This document shows, one piece after another, positions 44,549 through 53,151 of a stretch of 64,000 nt of DNA. The notes beneath the pieces are model-generated. The model did no database searches. It was not told where the DNA came from and worked only from the letters and a program-made list of their open reading frames with translations. A program made the position numbers and the translations under genes. Location: NCBI GenBank assembly GCA_031548025.1, contig JAVBRM010000011.1, forward strand, positions 1 to 64,000, written 5' to 3'. Every line of letters starts with the position of its first letter. The first letter of the stretch is position 1. Source of the DNA: UBA5239 sp031548025 (GTDB lineage Bacteria; Verrucomicrobiota; Lentisphaeria; Victivallales; Victivallaceae).

Positions 44549-45214
44549 ATGAAGCAACAATGCAAGAAATTCATAAACGAACTGAAAAATTCGGGTTCCG
44601 CTGAAGACGCTTTTTTCATGCAAAAATATCACAAGGTGGATCATCTTTATCTGGGGGTAAGGTTGCCGGAAGTTTCCAGAATGGCCAAGGAATATGCGGC
44701 GGAGCATTCCGAGGAGGAAATTCTCGATTTTTGCGATCAACTCTGGGACTTGAGGTGTCACGAGGCCTATCAAGCCGCCGGAAAGCTGCTGGAGCACAAA
44801 AAAATCAAGGATCATTCGGCGGTCTGGACGCGGCTGGAGCGTTATAAAGAAACTCTGGAGGCTTGGGCTATGGCCGATGGCCTGATGCACGCCGCTTTCA
44901 ATGCCTTGAAAGCCAATCCGGGGTATCTGGACAAAATGGAGACCGGGTGGCTGGGGCATGAAAGTTTCTGGGTCCGGCGCGCCTGCCTGACTTTTACCCT
45001 GTACAGCGCGAAAAAAGACGGCAATCCGGAGCGGTCTTTGCAATGGGCCTCGACTATGGTGGACGATCGCGAGTGGTTTATCCAGAAAGCCATCGGCTGG
45101 TATCTGCGGGAACTCTCGAAAACCAAACCCGAACCGGTAAGAAAATTCCTGGCAAAATACTCCGTTCGAATGAAACCGTTTGCGGTTCGCGAAGCATCGA
45201 AGTATTTGTTCTAA
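44549..45214 (+). CDS. AlkD-like DNA alkylation repair protein
   Basis: A 221-residue all-helical HEAT-repeat protein of the AlkC/AlkD DNA-glycosylase superfamily (PF08713). The key residues recur: Trp106 and Asp110 in EAWAMADGLMH (Trp109 and Asp113 of Bacillus AlkD, the latter catalytic), and the WVRRA stretch at 141-145 supplies the Arg. The C-terminal EWFIQKAIGWYLRELSKTKP is typical. It removes alkylated bases without flipping them, by family knowledge. It begins 3 bp after the rhamnosidase stop, an operon partner with no obvious link to rhamnose use. Confidence 0.85.
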   Translation: MKQQCKKFINELKNSGSAEDAFFMQKYHKVDHLYLGVRLPEVSRMAKEYAAEHSEEEILDFCDQLWDLRCHEAYQAAGKLLEHKKIKDHSAVWTRLERYKETLEAWAMADGLMHAAFNALKANPGYLDKMETGWLGHESFWVRRACLTFTLYSAKKDGNPERSLQWASTMVDDREWFIQKAIGWYLRELSKTKPEPVRKFLAKYSVRMKPFAVREASKYLF

Positions 45215-45249
45215 ACTAGTTGCAAGTAGGAACTTATCAGATTCAAATC

Positions 45250-45269
45250 CAATCCTAATACAATCCTAA
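45250..45269 (+). repeat. Tandem 11-bp repeat upstream of CBM48 gene
   Basis: CAATCCTAA occurs at 45250-45258 and 45261-45269, a spacing of 11 bp (one helical turn), about 80 bp before the CBM48 start. It may be a regulator site. Confidence 0.35.
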
Positions 45270-45349
45270 CCTGAGGCTTGCACTCCTGGTTTGATTTGCT
45301 GTACTCCGGTATTAAATTTCGAGCCTAACCCAAATCAGGAGGTTGTACT

Positions 45350-45676
45350 ATGAAAGGAAAGCAAGTTTCTACTTTGGAGTCCGAACCCAAAGCCAGTAAG
45401 ACAGATTCCCGGGCAAAACGACGTCACAAGTTTTCCCTGGAAACGGAACCTGGCAGCACGGTTTTTGTCGCTGGGAGTTTTAACAGTTGGAACCCCAAAA
45501 AACTAATGCTCCGCGATAAACACGGCAACGGATTTTACGAATGTACGGTTCTGCTTTCGCCCGGCCCCCATCAGTACAAATTTCACGTCGATGGCGCGTG
45601 GTGCATCGACCCCGCCAATCCGCGTTTCTCCCCCAATGATATGGGCACCCTGAACAGCGTGCTGGATGTCGATTGA
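45350..45676 (+). CDS. Small CBM48/AMPK-type glycogen-binding protein
   Basis: A 108-residue protein that is almost only one carbohydrate-binding module. After a basic N-terminal stretch (residues 10-28) it has VFVAGSFNSWNPKKLMLR, FYECTVLLSPGPHQYKFHVDG, WCIDPANP and a final NSVLDVD: the strand pattern of the isoamylase/AMPK-beta early-set fold. Trp47 and Trp84 are the expected glycogen-contacting aromatics. RBS CAGGAGG before ATG 45350. No catalytic domain and no signal, so it probably binds glycogen in the cytoplasm, perhaps as an adaptor; small freestanding copies are known in PVC bacteria. Confidence 0.88.
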   Translation: MKGKQVSTLESEPKASKTDSRAKRRHKFSLETEPGSTVFVAGSFNSWNPKKLMLRDKHGNGFYECTVLLSPGPHQYKFHVDGAWCIDPANPRFSPNDMGTLNSVLDVD

Positions 45677-45733
45677 TTCAGTAACAAAAACGCCATTATC
45701 AGCGGATAGAGCTTTTATATAATCTGAAAGAGC

Positions 45734-45763
45734 ATTGCCAAATCCGAGTTTCGGCAATATAAT
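45734..45763 (+). promoter_or_regulatory. Promoter with inverted repeat upstream of GH4 gene
   Basis: TTGCCA (45735-45740) and TATAAT (45758-45763) are 17 bp apart. ATTGCC (45734-45739) and GGCAAT (45753-45758) form a perfect inverted repeat that covers both boxes, an arrangement expected of a repressor-controlled promoter. Confidence 0.6.
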
Positions 45764-45814
45764 TATTGCAGGGGACTACCCTGGAAATAATCAGAAACAG
45801 GAGTTGAATAAGAA

Positions 45815-47143
45815 ATGGCGGATATCCGTATCACGATGGTGGGCGGCGGGAGTTATTCCTGGTGCCCGAAATTATTGTGCGACATGATGCACGAAGACGC
45901 CCTGAGCGGCAGCGAGGTGATTCTGTATGACATCAACCTCCGGGCAGCCGAGGAAATCAAGGCTGCGGCGGAAAGAATCGCTGCCGACAACGGCAAGAAA
46001 TTCCGGTTCATCGCCACCGACAACGAAGATGAGGCCTTTACCAAGGTCGATTTCGTGGTGATTACGATCAGTACCGGCGGGCTGGACATGATGACGCACG
46101 ATTTGGCGATTCCGGAGAAATACGGCATTTACCAGGCAGTGGGCGACTCGGTAGGGCCCGGCGGCTGGAGCCGTAATCTCCGCAATATTCCGGTCTTTGC
46201 CGCCATGGCGAAGAAGATCGCACGGTTGTCACCGCGGGCGGTTGTGTTGAACTACACCAATCCGATGGCGGGCCTGACCGGGGTTTTCTCCGCCGTATCC
46301 GATCTGCGGGCAGTGGGGTTGTGCCACGGGCCGGTCGGAACCATGCATTACCTGGCTAAATTGTTCGGTACGGACGTCGGCAATATCTGCGGACACTTCG
46401 GCGGAATCAACCATCTGTTCTGGATTCTGAATTTCACGGTTAACGGCGAGAACGGCTACGAGCTGCTTAAGCGCAAGTTAAATGGCGCGCCGCTGATCAA
46501 ATACGATAAATCGTATCAGGATCCGGACGGCATCATGGAGACCGATCACGAGGTGCTCAGCGAGCTCTATTCGGCGTTCGGCTACCTCACTTATACCGCG
46601 GATAACCACACCGCCGAATTCTTCAATTGCTACCTCCGCGACCTGGCGGTGGTCGAAAAATATAAAATTTTCCGCAAGACCATTCCTTACCGGCGCGACA
46701 ATCTGGCCAAGGCCCGTCAGGTAACACTGGACATCGCCGGCGGCAAGATTCCGATGTACAAAAAGTCCTGCGAAATCACCGTCAACATCCTCAAATCGAT
46801 AATCACCAACAACCCGTGCACCGAGGTGGTGAACCTGCCCAATACCGGGCAGATCGACAACCTGCCGCGCGGCGCGGTGCTGGAAACCCTCGGCGTGGTC
46901 GATCCAGTCGGATTCACCCCGGTAGCGGTGGGAGCTATTCCGGAAACCCTCCGGGCCATTTGCGAACCGCATTGCCGCGTTCAACTGATGACTCTGGAAG
47001 CGGGTTTGACCGGTAACAAAAAGCTGGCGATGGAAGCGCTGACGCTTGATCCGCTCTGCGCCGGGCTGACTCCCCGCCAAACTCGCGAGATGGGCGATGA
47101 GCTGTTGAAAGCCACCGCCGCCTATCTGCCGCAATTCAAATAG
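45815..47143 (+). CDS. GH4 family glycosidase (NAD- and metal-dependent)
   Basis: A 442-residue GH4 enzyme. These use NAD+ and a divalent metal to oxidise the sugar C3 and split the glycosidic bond by elimination. The Rossmann motif MVGGGSYSWCPKL is at residues 8-20; DIN at 39-41 binds the adenosine ribose; NYTNPM is at 146-151. Metal ligands are Cys170 and His200 in LCHGP and GGINHLFW. The residue pair after Cys is His-Gly; the subfamily (galactosidase, glucosidase, glucuronidase) cannot be settled here. Cytoplasmic. It has its own promoter and no operon partner. Confidence 0.9.
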   Translation: MADIRITMVGGGSYSWCPKLLCDMMHEDALSGSEVILYDINLRAAEEIKAAAERIAADNGKKFRFIATDNEDEAFTKVDFVVITISTGGLDMMTHDLAIPEKYGIYQAVGDSVGPGGWSRNLRNIPVFAAMAKKIARLSPRAVVLNYTNPMAGLTGVFSAVSDLRAVGLCHGPVGTMHYLAKLFGTDVGNICGHFGGINHLFWILNFTVNGENGYELLKRKLNGAPLIKYDKSYQDPDGIMETDHEVLSELYSAFGYLTYTADNHTAEFFNCYLRDLAVVEKYKIFRKTIPYRRDNLAKARQVTLDIAGGKIPMYKKSCEITVNILKSIITNNPCTEVVNLPNTGQIDNLPRGAVLETLGVVDPVGFTPVAVGAIPETLRAICEPHCRVQLMTLEAGLTGNKKLAMEALTLDPLCAGLTPRQTREMGDELLKATAAYLPQFK

Positions 47144-47165
47144 TAAGGGGAAAGAGGAAAGGGAA

Positions 47166-47195
47166 AAGGGAAAAGGGGGGAAGCCTTTTTCCCTT
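47166..47195. terminator. Bidirectional hairpin between GH4 and deacetylase genes
   Basis: AAGGGAAAAGG (47166-47176) pairs with CCTTTTTCCCTT (47184-47195, one bulged T). Its minus-strand side is followed by a pyrimidine tract rich in T. It separates two convergent genes. The purine-rich stretch 47146-47182 is a simple-sequence region and forms the left arm. Confidence 0.5.
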
Positions 47196-47201
47196 GTGTA
47201 A

Positions 47202-48710
47202 TTATTTGACGAGTTTGAAGTTGCTCAGTTTTAAGGGAGCGGTGACACCGGAGGCGAGGATTTCCAGATTCAGGAAAAGTGCGCCCTCCGGGACTTCAAG
47301 CGGTATAGTGAAAGTTTGTGCTCCCGCACTCGTAATGGCATGAGGAACGTTCAGGGTAAATTCCGGGGCTTCGGGCTTGACGAATACTTGAATCTTGACG
47401 GTGACTTCCGTGCCCGGCGCACCTTCGCAGGTATAGGAAAAATGGTTTTGGCCGATTTCCATGCCGGTCAGTTTCTGAAACTTGAAAGCAACTCCGTCCC
47501 CGGTGGCCACAAGCGCGTTGTGCTGCAGGGAAGTTGTGGAAGCAAGTTCGTAGCCGTCGGGAATGCCGTCTTCATCCCGGTCGACCGTCAGCGGCGGCAT
47601 GATGTTGAAGGCGGGATCGGTCTTGGAACGGTAAAGGATTTCGGTCCATTCGCGCTGGGTGTGGACCGGAACATTTTTTTCTTTGCACCATTGCAGCAGA
47701 TTCTTGTGACGCTCGAGATATTCCTGCCAGCCGCCGGCAAGATGGCGGAAATCCATATGACTGTGGCCGACGAGCACCTGGTGCCGGGCCAGAGCTGTGG
47801 CGATGTTGTGCTTCAATTTGGAAATATCGGATTTCTCCAGTGAAAAATCTCCCCACATCATGGCGAAGCGCTTCAGGTCGGGGTCGGATTCGTTGAACGT
47901 TTTGCGGGCGGAATTGGCATAAGTGGCCGCGCCGGTGTAATTGAATCGCTTGCAGACAAATCTCAGGTTTTCCGCAGTCAGGGTCGGGCCGGAACCGCCG
48001 GGCTGAATCCAGGTGACGGGAGGTTTGAGTCCGGCACGCTTGAAGTTCGCCAGGCTGGTTTCCACCTGCAGGCACAGGAGGTCGTCCGGGGCTTTGAAAC
48101 CGCCGTGCGTCGGCAGCAGTTGGATGGTTACCTCATTCTGTTCGGGAAGGTTGACGTTATCCTCATGCCAGAAACTGCGCAACCCGATTTCGTCTCCGTT
48201 CTGTCGGGCGAAGTAGACGCTTTTTGAGTTCGGAATATAAACATACGGATGGGTTTTCAGCAGTTTAAGGGCTTCGGGAGACAGATTGGACATCAGTTTT
48301 TCTTTAAACGAAGCGACGAAAGGAGGCGACAGCTTCGATTCGTCCACAATTCCCCGGAAATAAGCTTTATCACCGTTCATATGGTCGTAAGTGGAGACTT
48401 GCCGGGCAATTTCGGGATCAATATTGAGGGTAAAAACCGAATGGTTCGCGGTATGGTCCATGATCTCATGCCCCTCCTTCTCTAAATCCTGGAGCATGGA
48501 GAGGAATTCCGGCGTATAAGCCTGGTGCGAATTGATCGACATGGAAAATTTATAGCCGAAAGGGCGGAAAACCTCAGCCATATCGGTCCATTTTTTTACC
48601 GTCTGGTTGTCGTCGAAGCGGAAACAGAGTCCGCCTTCCTTTGGGACAACCTGGTCGGAACTTACATGCAGCATTTGAGCCAGAGCGATGATGATAAAGA
48701 TTTTTTTCAT
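47202..48710 (-). CDS. Secreted polysaccharide-deacetylase-like protein (CE4/NodB)
   Basis: A 502-residue exported protein with a signal at 1-18 (ending HVSS). The NodB fold begins at about 27: CFRFDDN supplies the Asp33-Asp34 pair, and DHTANHS gives metal His86 and His90 with the H-x3-H spacing. HVGHSHMDFRHL near residue 320 is probably the last catalytic His region. DRDEDGIPDGYEL near 380 is a thrombospondin-type-3/dockerin-like calcium site, followed by a beta-sandwich. Probably removes acetyl groups from a polysaccharide at the cell surface. It lies 20 bp downstream of the ABC-F gene on the same strand. Confidence 0.8.
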   Translation of the reverse strand: MKKIFIIIALAQMLHVSSDQVVPKEGGLCFRFDDNQTVKKWTDMAEVFRPFGYKFSMSINSHQAYTPEFLSMLQDLEKEGHEIMDHTANHSVFTLNIDPEIARQVSTYDHMNGDKAYFRGIVDESKLSPPFVASFKEKLMSNLSPEALKLLKTHPYVYIPNSKSVYFARQNGDEIGLRSFWHEDNVNLPEQNEVTIQLLPTHGGFKAPDDLLCLQVETSLANFKRAGLKPPVTWIQPGGSGPTLTAENLRFVCKRFNYTGAATYANSARKTFNESDPDLKRFAMMWGDFSLEKSDISKLKHNIATALARHQVLVGHSHMDFRHLAGGWQEYLERHKNLLQWCKEKNVPVHTQREWTEILYRSKTDPAFNIMPPLTVDRDEDGIPDGYELASTTSLQHNALVATGDGVAFKFQKLTGMEIGQNHFSYTCEGAPGTEVTVKIQVFVKPEAPEFTLNVPHAITSAGAQTFTIPLEVPEGALFLNLEILASGVTAPLKLSNFKLVK

Positions 48711-48730
48711 AGTAATTCCCCTATTTTAGT

Positions 48731-50680
48731 TTAATCTGCGTGAATTTCGGCGTTGAGTTTGAGGATTTCCTCGAGCTTGGTAGCGGCTTTTTCCCATTCT
48801 TCGGTATAGCGCTCCTGGTCGATATGAAGCTCGTGGAGCCGCCGGTTCAGGGTGGAGAAATTCGTGGTTTCTCCAGTGTTCAATTGTTCGAGAATCTGAC
48901 GGCTCTCGGTATCGGTCTGTTCCAGCTTGGCTTCCAGGCGGGCGACCTCTTTTTCATATTTCTTCTTCTCTTCCTGGAGTTCCTGACGGCGGCGGGCGCG
49001 CTCGCGGCGACGCTCCTTGCGCTGGTCGCTGGACTCGGCGGCGTCTTCCAGAACCGCTTCCGCGGAGGGAACGACTTTTTCCAGATAATATTGATAATTA
49101 CCGTAGTACTTGCGAACATCGGGCGATTCCATGGCAAGAATCGTTTCGGCGGTGCTGCTGACGAATTCGATATCGTGGCTGACCATGCAGACCGTTCCCT
49201 GATACTGTTTTATCGCCACCTGCAGTGCTTCGCGGGCGGAAATGTCCAGGTGGGTGGTCGGCTCGTCCAGCACCAGCAAATTGGGCGGATTGACGAAAAT
49301 ACGGGCAAAACAGAGACGGATTTTTTCGCCGCCGCTCAGGACTTTGACCGGTTTGTCGGCTTCATCGCCACTGAAACCGAAAGCGCCGAGGATTGAACGC
49401 AACGAACTCATGGAAGTTTTTTCGCCGGCGGCGGCGCGGATCACGTCGTAAGCGGTGGATTCGGGCGGCAGGATGTCGGAAAACTCCTGAGCCTGGTAAC
49501 CGAGTACCACGTTATGCCCCAGCACCACCTGGCCTTCCCGCGGTTTCAACATGCCGGTCAGCAGTTTGAGCAACGTGGTTTTGCCGGTGCCGTTGTAACC
49601 GACGATGGCGATTTTGTCGTTGCGCTTGATCTCAAAACTGATATTGTTCAAGAGCGGCTCATATTCTTTGTAGGAGAACGTAACATTTTCGAAACGGGCC
49701 GCTTCCGTACCGGACGGCGGGGGCGGCGGCAAAACCAGCGACCCGGAAAAACTGAGGTCGTCCATCTCTTCAATGCGGTCAATTTTATTGAGTTGCTTGA
49801 TCCAGCTCTGAGCTTGCGCCGCTTTGCTGGCCTTGTAACGGAAACGCTCGATGGTCTGCTGCATATGTTCGATTTTACGGTCCTGGTTGCGCTTGGCGGA
49901 GGCGATGGCCAACCGGCGCTGTTCGCGTTCGTGCCGGTAATAATCGTAATCTCCGGCGTAGCGCGTAAGCTCGGCCTGATTGACCTCGATAATAACCGTG
50001 GCCAGGCGTTTCAGCAAAAAGCGGTCGTGGGAAATGAGCAACAAGGTTCCCTGGAACGATTTCAGGAAACGGCAAAGCCATTCGACCGCCGGGATATCGA
50101 GATAGTTGGAAGGCTCGTCCAACAGCAGAATATCAGGGTTGGCGATCAGGACCCGGGCGAGCTGGGCGCGCATCTGCCAGCCGCCGCTGAACGAAGTCAG
50201 GGGGGCGTCGAGCGATGCAATGCTGAAACCGAGGCCGGTAAGGGCGGTTTTGGCGTCGTTGCGCAAATGATAACCGCCAAGGGCCTCGAAACGGCTCTGG
50301 AGCTCGCCGTGTTGGCGCAGAAGCGAGCTTTGCTCCGGAGAGTCGGCCGGAAGCTCGGCGAGCTGATGGTCCAGCTCCTTCAGACGGCGGGAAAATTCGT
50401 TCAGTTCCGGGATGGCGTCGGCGACGTAGTCCAGGAGCGAACGTTTTTCCGAAGCGGACGGCAATTGCTGGCGCAGATGACTGATCCGCATTCCGCCGGG
50501 CAGCAACACGGAGCCGGAGTCCGGGGTCATTTCGCCGCAGATGATGGCAAAAAGGGTACTTTTGCCGGAGCCGTTAGGCCCGACGATTCCGATTCTTTCG
50601 CCGGGATTGATGCGCAAATTGACCTGGTTGAGGATATCTTGTGCGCCAAAGGATTTCGAAACATTAATAAAGTCAATCAT
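48731..50680 (-). CDS. ABC-F family ATPase
   Basis: A 649-residue protein with two ABC domains and no membrane segments, i.e. ABC-F, whose members act on the ribosome. Walker A 1 is GPNGSGKST (34-42) and Walker A 2 is GYNGTGKTT (about 366). Signatures are FSGGWQMR and LSGGEKIRL; Walker B motifs are LLLDEPSNYLD and LVLDEPTTHLD, both with catalytic Glu. The inter-domain linker (about 240-320) is basic and helical. The C-terminal 95 residues (RKERRRERARRRQELQEEKK) form a charged coiled coil, as in Uup/YheS. The ATG overlaps the kinase stop by 8 bp. The linker length does not let me choose a subfamily. Confidence 0.9.
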   Translation of the reverse strand: MIDFINVSKSFGAQDILNQVNLRINPGERIGIVGPNGSGKSTLFAIICGEMTPDSGSVLLPGGMRISHLRQQLPSASEKRSLLDYVADAIPELNEFSRRLKELDHQLAELPADSPEQSSLLRQHGELQSRFEALGGYHLRNDAKTALTGLGFSIASLDAPLTSFSGGWQMRAQLARVLIANPDILLLDEPSNYLDIPAVEWLCRFLKSFQGTLLLISHDRFLLKRLATVIIEVNQAELTRYAGDYDYYRHEREQRRLAIASAKRNQDRKIEHMQQTIERFRYKASKAAQAQSWIKQLNKIDRIEEMDDLSFSGSLVLPPPPPSGTEAARFENVTFSYKEYEPLLNNISFEIKRNDKIAIVGYNGTGKTTLLKLLTGMLKPREGQVVLGHNVVLGYQAQEFSDILPPESTAYDVIRAAAGEKTSMSSLRSILGAFGFSGDEADKPVKVLSGGEKIRLCFARIFVNPPNLLVLDEPTTHLDISAREALQVAIKQYQGTVCMVSHDIEFVSSTAETILAMESPDVRKYYGNYQYYLEKVVPSAEAVLEDAAESSDQRKERRRERARRRQELQEEKKKYEKEVARLEAKLEQTDTESRQILEQLNTGETTNFSTLNRRLHELHIDQERYTEEWEKAATKLEEILKLNAEIHAD

Positions 50681-53147
50681 GATATTCGTCCAATTGTATC
50701 ATATAACGGAAACCGATATAGCTGTAGCCGATTTCATTGATGTTTGCATTGTCTATGATCGGTTGAAGGTTTGGGTTGATAATCTGTATTCGATTGTCTG
50801 CCAGGGTTATTTCCTGCTCCGCGATAATGCTGACGCCGAAAATCGAAGTACCGGCGATATTTTCCGGGACCGGCAGAAATATGCCGGAATTCCAATCATA
50901 ACCGGGAATACCGGTCGCGGCCCGGCACATCTGTTCATGGGACGGCAAATTGAATTTCTTACCGGTCTTCCGGCTCAGCCATTGACAGTAAGCCATGGCG
51001 GCGCGGGGAGTAACACCCACCGCCGGGTCTTTGTCGGTGTAATCTTCGATATAATTGCCCTGCGAGTCGAAAATATCATAGAATTTACGATTCCGGATAA
51101 TTTTCGGCATGAACTCATTTTTTCTGAATTCACTGTCGGCGGCCAGCCAGAATTCGCGATATTCTCCAAGGGTTACCGGCCGGCGTTTGATGAAAAAACT
51201 CTTAACCGCCCGCCACGATATTTCCGGATTGCCGTTGTTGGCATGATTGACAAAAAACGCGGTTTGCCCGCCGGGAACAAACTCCATGCCGGCCGGAGGG
51301 TTTTTCGGAACCGGCAACTCAAGGGTGACATCGCCGCCGGTCTGGATATTGAACGGATAATAATAGGATTTTTTACCGGGGAACTCCACTTTCAGCAGAT
51401 AGGCGCCATGAAATGTTTTCAATTTATCGACCGGCAGCGGCGGCAGCTCCTTGAAGTCACCAAGAGGCAAACCACTACTCCCGCGGTTAAACATTTGGGC
51501 GCAGGACACGGAGACCTCCGGAATCATGGAATTGATGGAGAGCTGGCCGCTGTTCTGCATGACCAGAGTTACTTTTTCCCAAAGTTCCTTGTTGTTTTCC
51601 AAAGTTTCATAAAGATGACGCCGACGCTGGGAACGCATGTTGGCGATCAATTTACGGGTCTCCTCGAAGTTGCCCGTATCGATACTGAATTGGAGCCGCT
51701 TTATGAACATATCCGTCATATAACGGTCGATGACAATTCGCGGCCCGGCTTCTTCGGCTTTTTTCAGATAATCGGCGGCATCGTCATAATGGTTGGAAAA
51801 CTCGACGACCTGACGGGCCAGGTCGTTTTCCAGGTATTCCGGCAGGGTATGGGGGACTTCGCCGTCGTGGTGCCGGGACAAATTCCGGTAGAGATTCTGG
51901 GCTCTGAGCAAGGCCAGGTTGCCGCCTTCGATATTGGTTTCCGCCATGCGTAAATACGAGATGCTTTTGACTGAGGCGTCGATGCGCTCCAACCCCCAGA
52001 CCATAAACATGGTTACCGCCGCCACCAGTAGTACCGACGGCACCAGCGGCCGGCGGCGAATGAATTTGACCAGATGGATGTGCCAAGGAACCGGATAAGC
52101 CGATACCGGATAGTCGGTCATATAGTTGCGGATATCCTGAATCATATCCTTGACGCAGTCATAGCGTTTGCATTTGTCAAAGGACATGGCTTTCAGGCAA
52201 ATGGCCTCAAGTTCCTTGGGAATGTTCCGTTTGGGAGCGCGGCGGCGCGGCGGGACAATGCTGCCGTAGCGGACTTTGCCCAGGATTTCGGAAGTATCCT
52301 TGCCGTCGACCGGCGATTCTTCCAGGGTCAGGATGCTGTACATAATGCTGCCGAGGCAGTAAATATCGGTTTTTTCGTCAACATCATTCTGCTTGAAGGT
52401 CTGTTCAGGAGCCATAAACGAAGGAGTACCGCTAATGGCATTTTCCAGCGCGCTATCCGGATCATTAAACAGCTCCCCCTCGATATCCAGATTACCGGTC
52501 TTGTCGGCGCGATTGATCATTTTGACCAATCCCCAGTCCATGACCTGAACTTCGCCGAAGTCCCCGATCATGATATTGGACGGCTTCAAATCCCGGTGGA
52601 TAATGCCGCGGCTGTGGGCAAAGGCCACCGCGTTGCAGGTGGCAATCAGGATTTCCAGAAGGCGGAACAAATTGTATTTGGCCGTATATTCCGGCCTGTT
52701 TTCCGTAAGCTTGAAAATAATGGAACGAAGGTTTTCTCCGACCACTTTTTTCATGGTAAAATAGATTCCGTTGTCATCAAAAACGCCGCAATCATGGACC
52801 GGCACGATGTTCGGATGTTCAATCTGGGCTGTGGCCTTGGCTTCACGGATAAAACGGGCCAGATAAGAACGGCGGTTACGGAAATTCGGGCGCAGCATTT
52901 TGATGGCGACCTCCCGTCCCAGGCGGGGATCCAGAGCGGACAGCACCGAGCCGATCCCTCCCATGCCGATCGTACGGATATTCTGGTAACTGGACAGGGA
53001 ATTGGGGCTGGGCGGCATGATTTTTCTCAATTCCTCGTCGGAAATATAATCAGCGCCGGCGTTGTTTTCTTCCAGGGAAACAGTAACTTCGGAAGCGACC
53101 GATACGATTTCCGTTTCCCGGCTGTTTATTGAGTTGTCGGTACTCAT
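50673..53147 (-). CDS. Ser/Thr protein kinase with TM segment and C-terminal FGE/SUMF1-like domain
   Basis: An 824-residue membrane protein. The kinase domain covers about 55-340: G-loop IGMGGIGSV, Lys83 (VAIKML), Glu102 (FIREAKA), HRDLKPSN with Asp186, and DWG (204-206) in place of DFG, as is common in PVC kinases. APEQ follows in the activation segment. One TM helix (about 367-390, RRPLVPSVLLVAAVTMFMVW) puts the rest outside: a helical region (400-560), then a formylglycine-generating-enzyme-like domain from about 620 (PPAGMEFVPGG, RRPVTLGEYREFW, YCQWLSRKTGKKFNLPSHEQ). This layout, kinase plus FGE-like sensor, is known from Planctomycetes and Myxobacteria. The stop overlaps the ABC-F start by 8 bp. 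Confidence 0.88.
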   Translation of the reverse strand: MSTDNSINSRETEIVSVASEVTVSLEENNAGADYISDEELRKIMPPSPNSLSSYQNIRTIGMGGIGSVLSALDPRLGREVAIKMLRPNFRNRRSYLARFIREAKATAQIEHPNIVPVHDCGVFDDNGIYFTMKKVVGENLRSIIFKLTENRPEYTAKYNLFRLLEILIATCNAVAFAHSRGIIHRDLKPSNIMIGDFGEVQVMDWGLVKMINRADKTGNLDIEGELFNDPDSALENAISGTPSFMAPEQTFKQNDVDEKTDIYCLGSIMYSILTLEESPVDGKDTSEILGKVRYGSIVPPRRRAPKRNIPKELEAICLKAMSFDKCKRYDCVKDMIQDIRNYMTDYPVSAYPVPWHIHLVKFIRRRPLVPSVLLVAAVTMFMVWGLERIDASVKSISYLRMAETNIEGGNLALLRAQNLYRNLSRHHDGEVPHTLPEYLENDLARQVVEFSNHYDDAADYLKKAEEAGPRIVIDRYMTDMFIKRLQFSIDTGNFEETRKLIANMRSQRRRHLYETLENNKELWEKVTLVMQNSGQLSINSMIPEVSVSCAQMFNRGSSGLPLGDFKELPPLPVDKLKTFHGAYLLKVEFPGKKSYYYPFNIQTGGDVTLELPVPKNPPAGMEFVPGGQTAFFVNHANNGNPEISWRAVKSFFIKRRPVTLGEYREFWLAADSEFRKNEFMPKIIRNRKFYDIFDSQGNYIEDYTDKDPAVGVTPRAAMAYCQWLSRKTGKKFNLPSHEQMCRAATGIPGYDWNSGIFLPVPENIAGTSIFGVSIIAEQEITLADNRIQIINPNLQPIIDNANINEIGYSYIGFRYMIQLDEYHD

Positions 53148-53151
53148 TTAT

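Noticed and set aside
47146..47182. GA-rich run as a repeat array
   Set aside because: No fixed unit; it serves as one arm of a hairpin between convergent genes.
48731..50680. ABC-F gene as an antibiotic-resistance determinant
   Set aside because: No resistance-type linker could be recognised and the context is an operon with housekeeping genes; Uup/YheS-like is more likely.
50541..51953. 470-codon plus-strand open frame across the kinase/ABC-F junction
   Set aside because: Antisense to two well-supported genes and spans their boundary.
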